Source of the DNA: Planctomycetota bacterium
GTDB lineage: Bacteria > Planctomycetota > Planctomycetia > Isosphaerales > Isosphaeraceae
Assembly (NCBI GenBank): GCA_021778575.1
Contig: JAJYCH010000363.1
Coordinates: 1 to 5,614 of the forward strand
DNA length: 5,614 nt
Reading direction: 5' to 3'
This document shows, piece by piece, positions 1 through 5,614 of the stretch (positions are counted from its first letter, which is position 1; each line of letters begins with the position of its first letter). A program made the position numbers and the translations under genes. The notes beneath the pieces were generated by a model. That model saw only the letters and a list, made by a program, of their open reading frames with translations. It was not told where the DNA came from and made no database searches.

Positions 1-348
1 GCTGATTCCCAGCGCCGAGATCAGGACCGGGCGGATCACCCGATGCGTGCTGATGCCCGCCGCGAGCATCGCCAGTAGCTCGTTATTTCGCTGCATCCAG
101 GTGACGGTGAAGATCGCGGCCATCATCGTGATGATTCCGCAAATCTGATCGTAGATCAAACTCATCTTGATCAGATAATAGCGTCCCATGTGCTGGAACA
201 ACAGCGCGGTCGATGAATCGGCAACCTCGGCGAACTCGTCGAGATTGCTGAAGGCATCGATTACCACGTAAAGGCCCACCAGCGCGGCGAAGCAGATGAA
301 GTAGGCTTTGATGAACGACCAGTACCGCTCTCGATCCAGGATACGCAT
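1..348 (-). CDS. lptG: LptG-type LPS export permease (YjgP/YjgQ family), partial: N-terminal 116 residues
   Basis: Inner-membrane permease subunit of the LPS transporter LptB2FG; with LptF and the ATPase LptB it extracts LPS from the inner membrane. The frame is open from an ATG at 348 to the window edge, exactly 116 codons, so the C-terminal two thirds lie outside. The protein begins MRILDRERYWSFIKAYF, followed by a first membrane helix (about residues 14-31) and the segment VVIDAFSNLDEF. This resembles the LptG pattern of LDRY near the start and a ...FVDQL segment after helix 1, rather than LptF. A second hydrophobic stretch spans about 63-82, and the MQRNNELLAMLAAGIS motif (85-100) matches the family's conserved '.R..E...M.A.G.S' cytoplasmic loop. 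An in-frame TAG lies upstream with no other ATG between, and GAGGGG sits 11 nt before the start. It follows lptF by 106 nt on the same strand, as in the common lptF-lptG order. The LptG rather than LptF assignment rests on the N-terminus and gene order. Confidence 0.9.
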   Translation of the reverse strand, partial: MRILDRERYWSFIKAYFICFAALVGLYVVIDAFSNLDEFAEVADSSTALLFQHMGRYYLIKMSLIYDQICGIITMMAAIFTVTWMQRNNELLAMLAAGISTHRVIRPVLISALGIS

Positions 349-454
349 GATCGGTTTGTCCCCTCGGTCCAGGATCGGTCTTGTTCGCTACCTGGCGTGT
401 CCGGTTCCAGCCGGTCGGGGCCGGCAAGGTTGTCGTCGCGTCTGGTCCGATGGC

Positions 455-1729
455 TCAATTATTCATCACGGGAGGTCGAGCCCAGAACCACGCCGCCAGA
501 CCCAGCGCGATATTGCCCGACCAGACCAGCACGGGGGGCAAGATCCCTTCCTTCCCCAGGTTCACGCCAAACAGCATCAGCGGGTAATACAGCAGAATGA
601 TCGGCATGAAGCACGAGATGAAGGCACTCAGAAAGTCGCGGCGAGCGAAGATCATCCCCACCGGCGCGCCCAGGACCACGAAGAAAAAGCTGCCCCAGGC
701 CATCGCCTGACGCATCTGGATTTCGGTCTCATACTTCATGCATTCAGATTGCCAGTAATCATAATCATTGAATGCCGAGCCCATCAGGTCCCAGCGAATC
801 AGATCGGGACGGCCCGACGCGAAATAGGCCGCGGCCGCGACCGCCTGCTGTTTCCGTTCGAGGGCGATCTTCTCCTGATAATCGGCCTGGGTGGCGCGCA
901 TCTCGTCGACGGTCAATTCCTCGACCAGCTTGTTCATGTTGAACTGCCCCTTGCCGGGGATCGGCAGGGCCACCGTCGTCTGCTTGACGTTGACTTCTTT
1001 ACCGTTGCCGCGCTGGGTGATGTTGGCGTTCTCGAAGAAGACGTTGACGGTCTCGTTGGCGAAGTCGAATTTGATCTCCGCGGTGCTCGATTCAATCACC
1101 ATGTCGAACGCCGCTGGCTCCTCGGCTCCCGCCGGACGATTGAAGTTGACCACGCGGACCGGAGGGGCCGCTCGCTTCTTGAAGATCGGCTTGATCAACG
1201 TCCGGTCGTGGACATCGTTGACCTTGATCAGGAACGGCCAGGTCGGAATATCGACAATTCGTTCCATCTTCAAAGTTTTATAAAAGAAATCTTCGAGATT
1301 GTTATAGACGATCTTCTTGACGGCCGCGTTGGTGTTCGGGATAAAGGTAGCGCTCATCGCGTTCAACGCGATACTCAGAGCGAGCGAGACAAAGATCGTC
1401 GGCCAGATCAGCGTCATCGCGCTCAGGCCGGCGGTCTTGACGGCGATTACCTCGTTATCCGACGCCAGCCGACCGTAGATCACCGTGGCCGCGAACAACA
1501 GCGAGACGGGCACCGTGTACGGTAAGCTGCCGGGGATCATGTACGGAATAAACTTCAAGATCTCATAAGGACCCAGACCGATACTGGCCGCCTTGGTCAT
1601 CACCGTCAGCAGGACGAAAACGCAGGTGATGGTCAGCAGCGCCAGGCCGAAGGCTCGGAGCATCTCGCCCAGGACGTAGCGTTGCAAGATCCCGAACCGA
1701 AAATTACGTCGAATGATTCCCGATAACAC
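455..1729 (-). CDS. lptF: LptF-type LPS export permease (YjgP/YjgQ family)
   Basis: Inner-membrane permease partner of LptG in the LPS exporter. From the GTG at 1729 it is 424 residues. Three N-terminal helices lie at about 24-45, 69-87 and 104-125; a periplasmic beta-rich domain at about 129-271 (jellyroll in known LptF); then three C-terminal helices at about 343-361, 368-386 and 399-417. The loop NEVIAVKTAGLS (92-103) is the family's conserved cytoplasmic motif, and the segment from YETEIQMRQ into helix 4 matches the LptF re-entry region. It is about 60 residues longer than E. coli LptF (366), mostly from a charged segment at about 272-340. Start choice: GTG 1729 has AAGGAGG five nt upstream and leaves a family-like N-terminus. 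The alternative ATG at 1813 abuts the aminotransferase TGA and adds 28 Arg/Gly/Ala-rich residues (452 total) without a ribosome site. It stops with TGA at 455-457. Family assignment is firm; LptF versus LptG rests on order and N-terminus. Confidence 0.92.
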   Translation of the reverse strand: MLSGIIRRNFRFGILQRYVLGEMLRAFGLALLTITCVFVLLTVMTKAASIGLGPYEILKFIPYMIPGSLPYTVPVSLLFAATVIYGRLASDNEVIAVKTAGLSAMTLIWPTIFVSLALSIALNAMSATFIPNTNAAVKKIVYNNLEDFFYKTLKMERIVDIPTWPFLIKVNDVHDRTLIKPIFKKRAAPPVRVVNFNRPAGAEEPAAFDMVIESSTAEIKFDFANETVNVFFENANITQRGNGKEVNVKQTTVALPIPGKGQFNMNKLVEELTVDEMRATQADYQEKIALERKQQAVAAAAYFASGRPDLIRWDLMGSAFNDYDYWQSECMKYETEIQMRQAMAWGSFFFVVLGAPVGMIFARRDFLSAFISCFMPIILLYYPLMLFGVNLGKEGILPPVLVWSGNIALGLAAWFWARPPVMNN

Positions 1730-1734
1730 CGCCG

Positions 1735-1741
1735 CCTCCTT
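1735..1741 (-). promoter_or_regulatory. Strong Shine-Dalgarno site deciding the lptF start
   Basis: AAGGAGG on the minus strand, five nt before the GTG at 1729-1727. It is the best ribosome-binding match seen in the window and favours the GTG over the upstream ATG at 1813, which has no purine-rich site ahead of it. The site lies inside the possible 28-residue N-terminal extension, so chance occurrence in GAG-GCG codons is the alternative. Confidence 0.65.
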
Positions 1742-1813
1742 CGAGCATCCTTGCCCAGGACGGGCTGACCCTCGCCTTGCCTCGCGACCGAATCGTTCGG
1801 CCGCTGGATCCAT

Positions 1814-3100
1814 TCAGGCAACGGGGTCCAAACACTCTGCCAGGGCAGCGGCGAGCCGCCTGACTCCTTCAACCAATTCTGCCTCGCTCGGCACTCCAAA
1901 GCAAATTCGGGCGAAATTCGCGGGAACCGGTCCCGGCTCATCGGGGAAGGCGAACGAACCCGGGATGTACAGGACCCCTTCTTCGAGGCAACGGGAGACC
2001 ACCGGCCCCTTCACCCCGAGATCCACCCCCTCGGGTGCCGCGAACCAGACGAACATCCCCCCCTTCGGCTTCGTCCACCGGACCGAACCGTCGAACGCCC
2101 CGAACTGATCCTCCAGCGCTTCGAGGATCGTATCCCGCTTCCGGCGATACATGCCGATCAGGTTCTGAAGGTGCCGGTCATAAGTACCATCGGCCAGAAC
2201 CCTCGCGAGGATCTGCTGGGTCAGGTTGGTCGTGCCGAAATCGTGATTTCCCTTCAGGCTCACCACCGGGGTCACCAGATCGGCCGGCAAGACGCCGAAC
2301 CCCAGCTTCATTCCGGGACTGTAGGTCTTGCTGAAGGTCCGGGCATAGATGACGGTCTCTCCTTCGGGATCATGCCGCCAGACGCTCGTCGGTTCGTCCC
2401 CTTCGAAATTCAAGCCCCGGTAGGCGGCGTCTTCGAGGATGAAGATCCGCTGATTCCTCGACCACCGCCGGGCGAGGTCGACGAGCGGCCCTCGGCGATC
2501 CTCGGCCAGGCTGATTCCGCTCGGGTTTGAGTGTTCGGTGACCGTGTAGATCAGCTTGACCCGATCAAGCTCCCCCTTGGCTTCAAGATCCGCCAGGGTC
2601 GCTTCGAGAGCGTCGAGCTTCATCCCCCCCTCGTCGATCTCGATCCCGATGGCGCGAGCGCCTCGGGTCTCGATCACTCCCAGAAAGACGAAATACGTGG
2701 GGGCTTCCACCAGGACGATATCGCCCGGGTCCAGCAGCGCTTCGGCAACCAGATAAAGGAGTTGCGCCGATCCGGTGGTGACGACCACGCGCGGCAGGAT
2801 GGCCTCGAATGTCCCGGACTCGACCCGTTCGTTCCGTTCCAGGAGCCCGACAATCTGCCGACGGAGTCCGACGTCGCCGATGGTCGTGCCATACTGCAAG
2901 GCCCGACGTCCCTCGATGGGATCGGCGAGGATCTCGGACGCGATCCGCGCCGTCGCCTCGTGAGGCAAGCTTTGCTGGTCAACGAAACCGGCCGCCAGCG
3001 AGATCAGGCCCGGATTCGCCAGCGCGGTCTGCATAAACTCGCTGATCACCGGCGGTTCCGTCCGGCTCGCCGCCGAACTCAATCGAGTCGTGGATTTCAT
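1814..3100 (-). CDS. PLP-dependent aminotransferase, class I/II (fold type I, ARO8/LysN-like)
   Basis: A 428-residue aminotransferase, the normal length for the COG1167-like stand-alone enzymes (no N-terminal GntR DNA-binding domain, so not a MocR regulator). Visible fold-type-I landmarks in order: GFVDQQSLP near 38-46 (substrate-entry strand), TTGSAQ (108-113, PLP phosphate loop), Tyr136 in APTYF (ring stacking), Asn192 in SNPSG, Asp224 and Tyr227 in ILEDAAY (pyridine nitrogen and O3' contacts), Lys258 in TFSKTYSPG (Schiff-base lysine), and Arg398 in FARICF (substrate carboxylate). The enzyme should be soluble and cytoplasmic. Family members transaminate 2-aminoadipate, aromatic or branched amino acids with 2-oxoglutarate; the sequence does not settle the substrate. 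A sigma70-like promoter lies about 49 nt upstream. Its TGA directly touches a possible lptF ATG, so it probably heads the lptF-lptG transcription unit. No clear Shine-Dalgarno precedes the ATG at 3100. Oddity: SPGMK where SPGLR is usual. Confidence 0.93.
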   Translation of the reverse strand: MKSTTRLSSAASRTEPPVISEFMQTALANPGLISLAAGFVDQQSLPHEATARIASEILADPIEGRRALQYGTTIGDVGLRRQIVGLLERNERVESGTFEAILPRVVVTTGSAQLLYLVAEALLDPGDIVLVEAPTYFVFLGVIETRGARAIGIEIDEGGMKLDALEATLADLEAKGELDRVKLIYTVTEHSNPSGISLAEDRRGPLVDLARRWSRNQRIFILEDAAYRGLNFEGDEPTSVWRHDPEGETVIYARTFSKTYSPGMKLGFGVLPADLVTPVVSLKGNHDFGTTNLTQQILARVLADGTYDRHLQNLIGMYRRKRDTILEALEDQFGAFDGSVRWTKPKGGMFVWFAAPEGVDLGVKGPVVSRCLEEGVLYIPGSFAFPDEPGPVPANFARICFGVPSEAELVEGVRRLAAALAECLDPVA

Positions 3101-3148
3101 GAAAAGGGTGCCGGGTCGATGGGAGAAGGCCGAGGGGTTTCGTCGGGT

Positions 3149-3176
3149 ACTCTAACGGTTGTCCAGGATGCGTCAA
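3149..3176 (-). promoter_or_regulatory. Putative sigma70-type promoter for the aminotransferase-lptF-lptG unit
   Basis: Reading the minus strand: -35 TTGACG at 3176-3171 (five of six consensus), a 16-nt spacer, and -10 TAGAGT at 3154-3149 (four of six, with the key TA...T kept). Transcription would start near 3142, giving a leader of about 40 nt before the ATG at 3100. It sits in the only non-coding stretch upstream of the aminotransferase, which supports a real promoter. Identified by eye only. Confidence 0.5.
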
Positions 3177-3247
3177 GTCCGAGGACAATGATTGATTTTA
3201 CCGACGTCGGGAAGCCCCGAGAAAGCGATTACGGAACGGACGACACT

Positions 3248-4636
3248 TCAGGGACGACGGATGTTCGGGTCCGGGTCGATTCGGGTGATCACTCGGCGAC
3301 CCGTCGCGGTCCGGTTCCAGTTCGGCCGGAGAAACGGATCACGCGTTCCGGCCAGTCGGCCTTCAAGGGCCTGGGCGTCGGGGTCGTTGGCAAAATGGGC
3401 GGGAGCCCGCGACGGTAGTTTCCGGCGGTACTGGAGCGTGACGATCGCCTTGGGGCGCGATCCCCGGTGACGTTCGATCTCGGCGAAGATCGCGGCCAGC
3501 GGTTTCCCCTCGACCACGAACCGATAAATCCCCATCCACGCCGGAGATCGGTCCATGCATCCATGACAATGAATCAAGATCGGCCAGGCATCGGGGTTCT
3601 GGGCAAGCTGGAGAGTTTCGTCAAGAAATCGGTCCGATTCGAGACCATCCGAAGGACTTCCCAGATAGCGCAGATTGTGCTCCTTGACGAAACGGATCTC
3701 GTCCTCGTGGTACGGACTGGCCTCGGTGGAGGATTCGTCGAACAGGTTGATGATTGTTCGAAAACGAAGCCGTTCTTGTTCGATGGTCAGACCGGTGTAC
3801 GAAGGCATCGCGCTGATGTAGATCTTGCCGGGGACCACGGCGTGGAGCCGGGCGAGCGGGCGATGGAGCGTTGCCAGGAGAACTCCCGCCACGACCAGGC
3901 CACCCCATGAGAGGCCGACCGTCAGCCTTGGCCTCAGCTTGCCCGGCCCGGCGTTCAGTGGACGAGCCCGGAGCAAAACGAACCCAAACGAGAGGAGTCC
4001 GAGGTCGAAGAAGACTCTCGGCCAGTACTCCGTCGGCACCAGTCCGGGGAGTTCGACTTGCCGGAGGAAAACGAACCAAACCGCGACGATCGCCAGGCCT
4101 CGAACGTGAAGCTCACGCGAGCGGTCGAGCCAGAAACGCCGATCCGGCCAGACTTTAGCCAGGTTTCGCAGGATCACCACGATCAGGGCAACGGCTCCGA
4201 GACCGACGCCAAGCCGGGTCCAAAACGAAGCCAATGGGTCAAGAATGACGCGCCAGCCGAGGCCCGGCCAGCCGTCAAAGGCGGGTCCGGGAGTCGCCGC
4301 GTACCAGGTCGCCGCAAGCGACAAGGCCAGGGCCGACGGCCAGAGGGCCATTGGGTTCGTTTGGTTCCGGAACCGCGAACCGATCGCGACCAGGCAGAGG
4401 GCCGTGCTGAAGCTTGCAAGGTAGAGGCCGATCCGATCGAGGGTATCACCCGGCTCGGCCAGACGGTACGCTTTGGGTGAGAGGGGGTTGAAGAACGGCC
4501 GGACGACCTGGGGGAAATCCTGTTCGCGAGCTTCGGAGTAGTCGAAGACGTGCCAGACCGCCAATCCGCCGACCAGTCCCAGGATCAGCCAGGGAAGTCC
4601 CCGGCGACCGATCCGCGTTCTCCAGAGGCCCATCAT
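3248..4636 (-). CDS. Polytopic membrane protein with C-terminal dual-specificity/tyrosine-type (CX5R) phosphatase domain
   Basis: A 462-residue protein in two parts. Residues 1-258 hold about seven hydrophobic helices (roughly 14-30, 70-86, 98-114, 141-157, 178-191, 207-223, 239-256). Residues 269-405 form a cysteine phosphatase domain: KIYISAMPS and RTIINLF are the first strands of DSP-like folds, Asp330 in SPSDG is the candidate general acid, and HCHGCMDRS (356-364) is the HCX5RS P-loop with nucleophile Cys357 and Arg363. The last 60 residues are basic and Pro/Arg-rich. Such enzymes hydrolyse phosphomonoesters on protein Tyr/Ser/Thr, inositides or phospholipids; the substrate cannot be read here. 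Inner loops carry the Arg/Lys clusters, so an odd helix number would place the catalytic domain in the periplasm. Oddity: Cys360 occupies the usual P-loop glycine position. The start is the first of two adjacent ATGs, with AGGGAG six nt upstream. Divergent from prpB, 195 nt apart. I do not recognise the N-terminal membrane domain. Confidence 0.85.
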   Translation of the reverse strand: MMGLWRTRIGRRGLPWLILGLVGGLAVWHVFDYSEAREQDFPQVVRPFFNPLSPKAYRLAEPGDTLDRIGLYLASFSTALCLVAIGSRFRNQTNPMALWPSALALSLAATWYAATPGPAFDGWPGLGWRVILDPLASFWTRLGVGLGAVALIVVILRNLAKVWPDRRFWLDRSRELHVRGLAIVAVWFVFLRQVELPGLVPTEYWPRVFFDLGLLSFGFVLLRARPLNAGPGKLRPRLTVGLSWGGLVVAGVLLATLHRPLARLHAVVPGKIYISAMPSYTGLTIEQERLRFRTIINLFDESSTEASPYHEDEIRFVKEHNLRYLGSPSDGLESDRFLDETLQLAQNPDAWPILIHCHGCMDRSPAWMGIYRFVVEGKPLAAIFAEIERHRGSRPKAIVTLQYRRKLPSRAPAHFANDPDAQALEGRLAGTRDPFLRPNWNRTATGRRVITRIDPDPNIRRP

Positions 4637-4679
4637 CCGTGTCTCCCTGTCGACCCTTTCGCCGGTCCGAACGAGTGGA

Positions 4680-4708
4680 GGTCTATCCGCTCACCAGCGA
4701 GCGGGCAA
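4680..4708 (-). promoter_or_regulatory. Possible promoter for the membrane phosphatase gene
   Basis: Minus strand: TTGCCC at 4708-4703 (four of six of a -35), 17-nt spacer, TAGACC at 4685-4680 (three of six of a -10). It lies about 44 nt before the ATG at 4636. The boxes are weak. Position and spacing are the main support, and an inverted repeat fills the spacer. Confidence 0.28.
4687..4704. repeat. Inverted repeat in the divergent intergenic region
   Basis: CCGCTC at 4687-4692 and GAGCGG at 4699-4704 are perfect reverse complements around a six-base centre (ACCAGC). It falls within the spacer of the possible minus-strand promoter, where an operator would act. A short 6-bp arm in GC-rich DNA can arise by chance. 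Confidence 0.35.
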
Positions 4709-4726
4709 CCCCAGATCGGCCCGAGC

Positions 4727-4745
4727 GTTGGCGATTGGTTGGCGA
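4727..4745. repeat. Tandem direct repeat with 11-bp period between divergent genes
   Basis: GTTGGCGA occurs at 4727-4734 and again at 4738-4745, separated by TTG, a period of 11 bp (about one helical turn). It is near the middle of the 195-nt region between the phosphatase gene and prpB, a typical place for a regulator to bind two sites on one face of the DNA. The sequence fact is certain; the regulatory role is inference. Confidence 0.45.
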
Positions 4746-4831
4746 AGATCGCTCGACGAATCAACCTCAGACTTAGTTTCGTCACTCCGGAGGCTCGTTA
4801 ACCGGGTCAATGGAGCGGGAGTCTTTGACCG

Positions 4832-5614
4832 ATGCCCTCACCTGGCGACCGACTTCGCGCGGCGTGGTCCGAACAACCGATCATGATCCCGGGTGTTTTC
4901 AACGCCTTGACCGCGAAAATGGCCGAGCGGATTGGATTTCGGGCCGTCTATCTGTCGGGAGGAGCGCTCTCGGCCGGCTGGGCGGGAGTGCCCGATATCG
5001 GCCTGCTGACCGCCACCGAGTTCGCCGAGCAGGCGGCGTTACTCGCGGAAGCCACGACACTTCCGGTTCTTTGCGACGCGGATACCGGGTTTGGTGAAGC
5101 GATCAATGTCGACCGGACCGTCCGTCAGTTCGAGCGAGCCGGGGCGGCGGGTCTCCATCTCGAAGATCAGGTTTTGCCCAAGCGGTGCGGTCATCTGACG
5201 GGCAAGGCCCTGATCGAACCCCAGGCGATGGCCGCGAAGATCCGCTCGGCCGTCGCCGCCCGCCGTGATCCCGGGTTCGTCGTCGTTGCCCGGACCGATG
5301 CGCGGTCGGTCGAAGGCTTTGACTCAGCTCTTGATCGGGCCAGGCTTTATGTCGAAGCCGGCGCGGACATGATTTTTCCCGAGGCACTCGAATCGCCCGA
5401 CGAGTTCGCCCGGTTCGCTCGCGAAATCGAGATCCCCTTGATCGCCAACCTGACCGAATTCGGTCGCGGGCCGCTCCTGAGTTTTGACGATCTGGCGGGG
5501 CTGGGTTATCGCGCGGTTTTGTATCCCTTGACCGCGTTTCGGTCGGCGATGAAGGCGGCGGAAGAGACCTTGATCCACCTCTGGGACCATGGGAATCAGC
5601 GCGATCTGAGATCG
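4832..5614 (+). CDS. prpB: 2-methylisocitrate lyase, partial (261 residues, 3' end outside window)
   Basis: Cleaves 2-methylisocitrate to pyruvate and succinate, the last step of the methylcitrate cycle for propionate breakdown; cytoplasmic, Mg-dependent, isocitrate lyase/PEP mutase superfamily. Family signatures in order: PGVFNALTAKMAE (20-32), SGGALSA (42-48), CDADTGFGEA (81-90, metal-binding aspartates), LEDQ (110-113), KRCGH (117-121) with catalytic Cys119, ARTDAR (153-158), FPEA (182-185) and NLTEFG (206-211). The Cys loop separates it from PEP mutase and phosphonopyruvate hydrolase. Its compact form and the FPEA and NLTEFG motifs separate it from true isocitrate lyase. The start ATG at 4832 is the first codon choice after an in-frame TGA at 4826 and gives the family N-terminus MPSPGDRLRAAW; GGGAG lies ten nt upstream. 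An internal ATG at 4883 would lose the first helix. About 30 C-terminal residues are missing by comparison with the usual 290-295. I saw no strong sigma70 promoter before it. Confidence 0.93.
   Translation, partial: MPSPGDRLRAAWSEQPIMIPGVFNALTAKMAERIGFRAVYLSGGALSAGWAGVPDIGLLTATEFAEQAALLAEATTLPVLCDADTGFGEAINVDRTVRQFERAGAAGLHLEDQVLPKRCGHLTGKALIEPQAMAAKIRSAVAARRDPGFVVVARTDARSVEGFDSALDRARLYVEAGADMIFPEALESPDEFARFAREIEIPLIANLTEFGRGPLLSFDDLAGLGYRAVLYPLTAFRSAMKAAEETLIHLWDHGNQRDLRS

Noticed and set aside
399..410. Twelve-base match (CTGGAACCGGAC, minus strand) between the lptF-lptG gap and the end of the phosphatase gene near 3310
   Set aside because: The similarity does not extend beyond about 12 bases and one copy is coding; it fits chance in GC-rich DNA.
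410..425. Hairpin GCCGG-N6-CCGGC in the 106-nt gap between lptF and lptG, considered as a terminator
   Set aside because: It has a five-base-pair stem and no T-run on either side. It lies between two genes expected to be co-transcribed. Nothing else in 349-454 stood out beyond the lptG ribosome site.
308..1525. Long plus-strand open frame (405 codons) antisense to lptF and the lptG start
   Set aside because: It has low-complexity Arg/Asp/His-rich composition with no family motif, and the opposite strand carries an unmistakable LptF. It is a shadow of a GC-rich gene.
2057..2063. Seven-base G tracts (minus strand) in the aminotransferase at 2063-2057 and 2630-2624, considered as phase-variation sites
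   Set aside because: Both are explained by Gly-Gly-Met codons in conserved positions (KGGMF and EGGMK), and seven bases is short for contingency loci. The frame is intact.
3207..3220. Small hairpin TCGGG-AAGC-CCCGA just after the phosphatase stop, considered as its terminator
   Set aside because: The stem is only five pairs and there is no T-tract on the minus strand after it.
2531..3418. Plus-strand open frame (295 codons) antisense to the aminotransferase start and crossing the intergenic region; an internal ATG at 3188 would give about 76 residues
   Set aside because: It runs across two minus-strand genes and a promoter without recognisable motifs. The GAGG before the ATG at 3188 is only three nt away, and the part beyond 3248 is antisense to the phosphatase tail.
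4739..4779. Plus-strand promoter for prpB (TTGGCG at 4739 with TAGTTT at 4774)
   Set aside because: The spacing is about 29 nt, far from 16-18, and no better pairing of boxes was found by eye.
4810..5097. Plus-strand open frame overlapping the prpB start
   Set aside because: It is in a different frame from PrpB, and all catalytic motifs lie in the frame starting at 4832.

Overview
This window reads as GC-rich chromosomal DNA from a Gram-negative-type bacterium with an outer membrane. LPS-export permeases, an extended LptF and a membrane-anchored tyrosine/dual-specificity-type phosphatase together suggest a planctomycete, possibly Isosphaeraceae. That placement is inferred from protein character and is not proven here. 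I see no rRNA, tRNA, CRISPR array, insertion sequence, phage gene or integration site. Base composition looks even across the window, with no obvious island.

Layout, left to right: (1) positions 1-348, minus strand, the N-terminal 116 residues of an LptG-type permease, cut by the window edge; (2) 455-1729 (possibly from 1813), minus, a full LptF-type permease; (3) 1814-3100, minus, a PLP-dependent class I/II aminotransferase; (4) 3101-3247, a short intergenic stretch with a good sigma70-like promoter reading into the aminotransferase; (5) 3248-4636, minus, a seven-helix membrane protein with a C-terminal CX5R phosphatase domain; (6) 4637-4831, a divergent intergenic region with an 11-bp-period direct repeat and an inverted repeat; (7) 4832-5614, plus, most of a 2-methylisocitrate lyase (PrpB), cut by the right edge.

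The aminotransferase, lptF and lptG appear to form one minus-strand transcription unit driven from about 3149-3176. LptF and LptG would be the two inner-membrane subunits of the LPS transporter LptB2FG, lifting LPS out of the inner membrane towards the outer membrane. The aminotransferase has no obvious biochemical link to that job. The phosphatase gene seems to have its own promoter. The methylisocitrate lyase runs the other way and belongs to propionate (methylcitrate cycle) catabolism.

Most of the window is ordinary housekeeping content. The most interesting item is the membrane phosphatase: its catalytic loop carries a second cysteine where a glycine is usual, and charge distribution suggests the catalytic domain faces the periplasm. 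I did not find a clear new multi-gene system.
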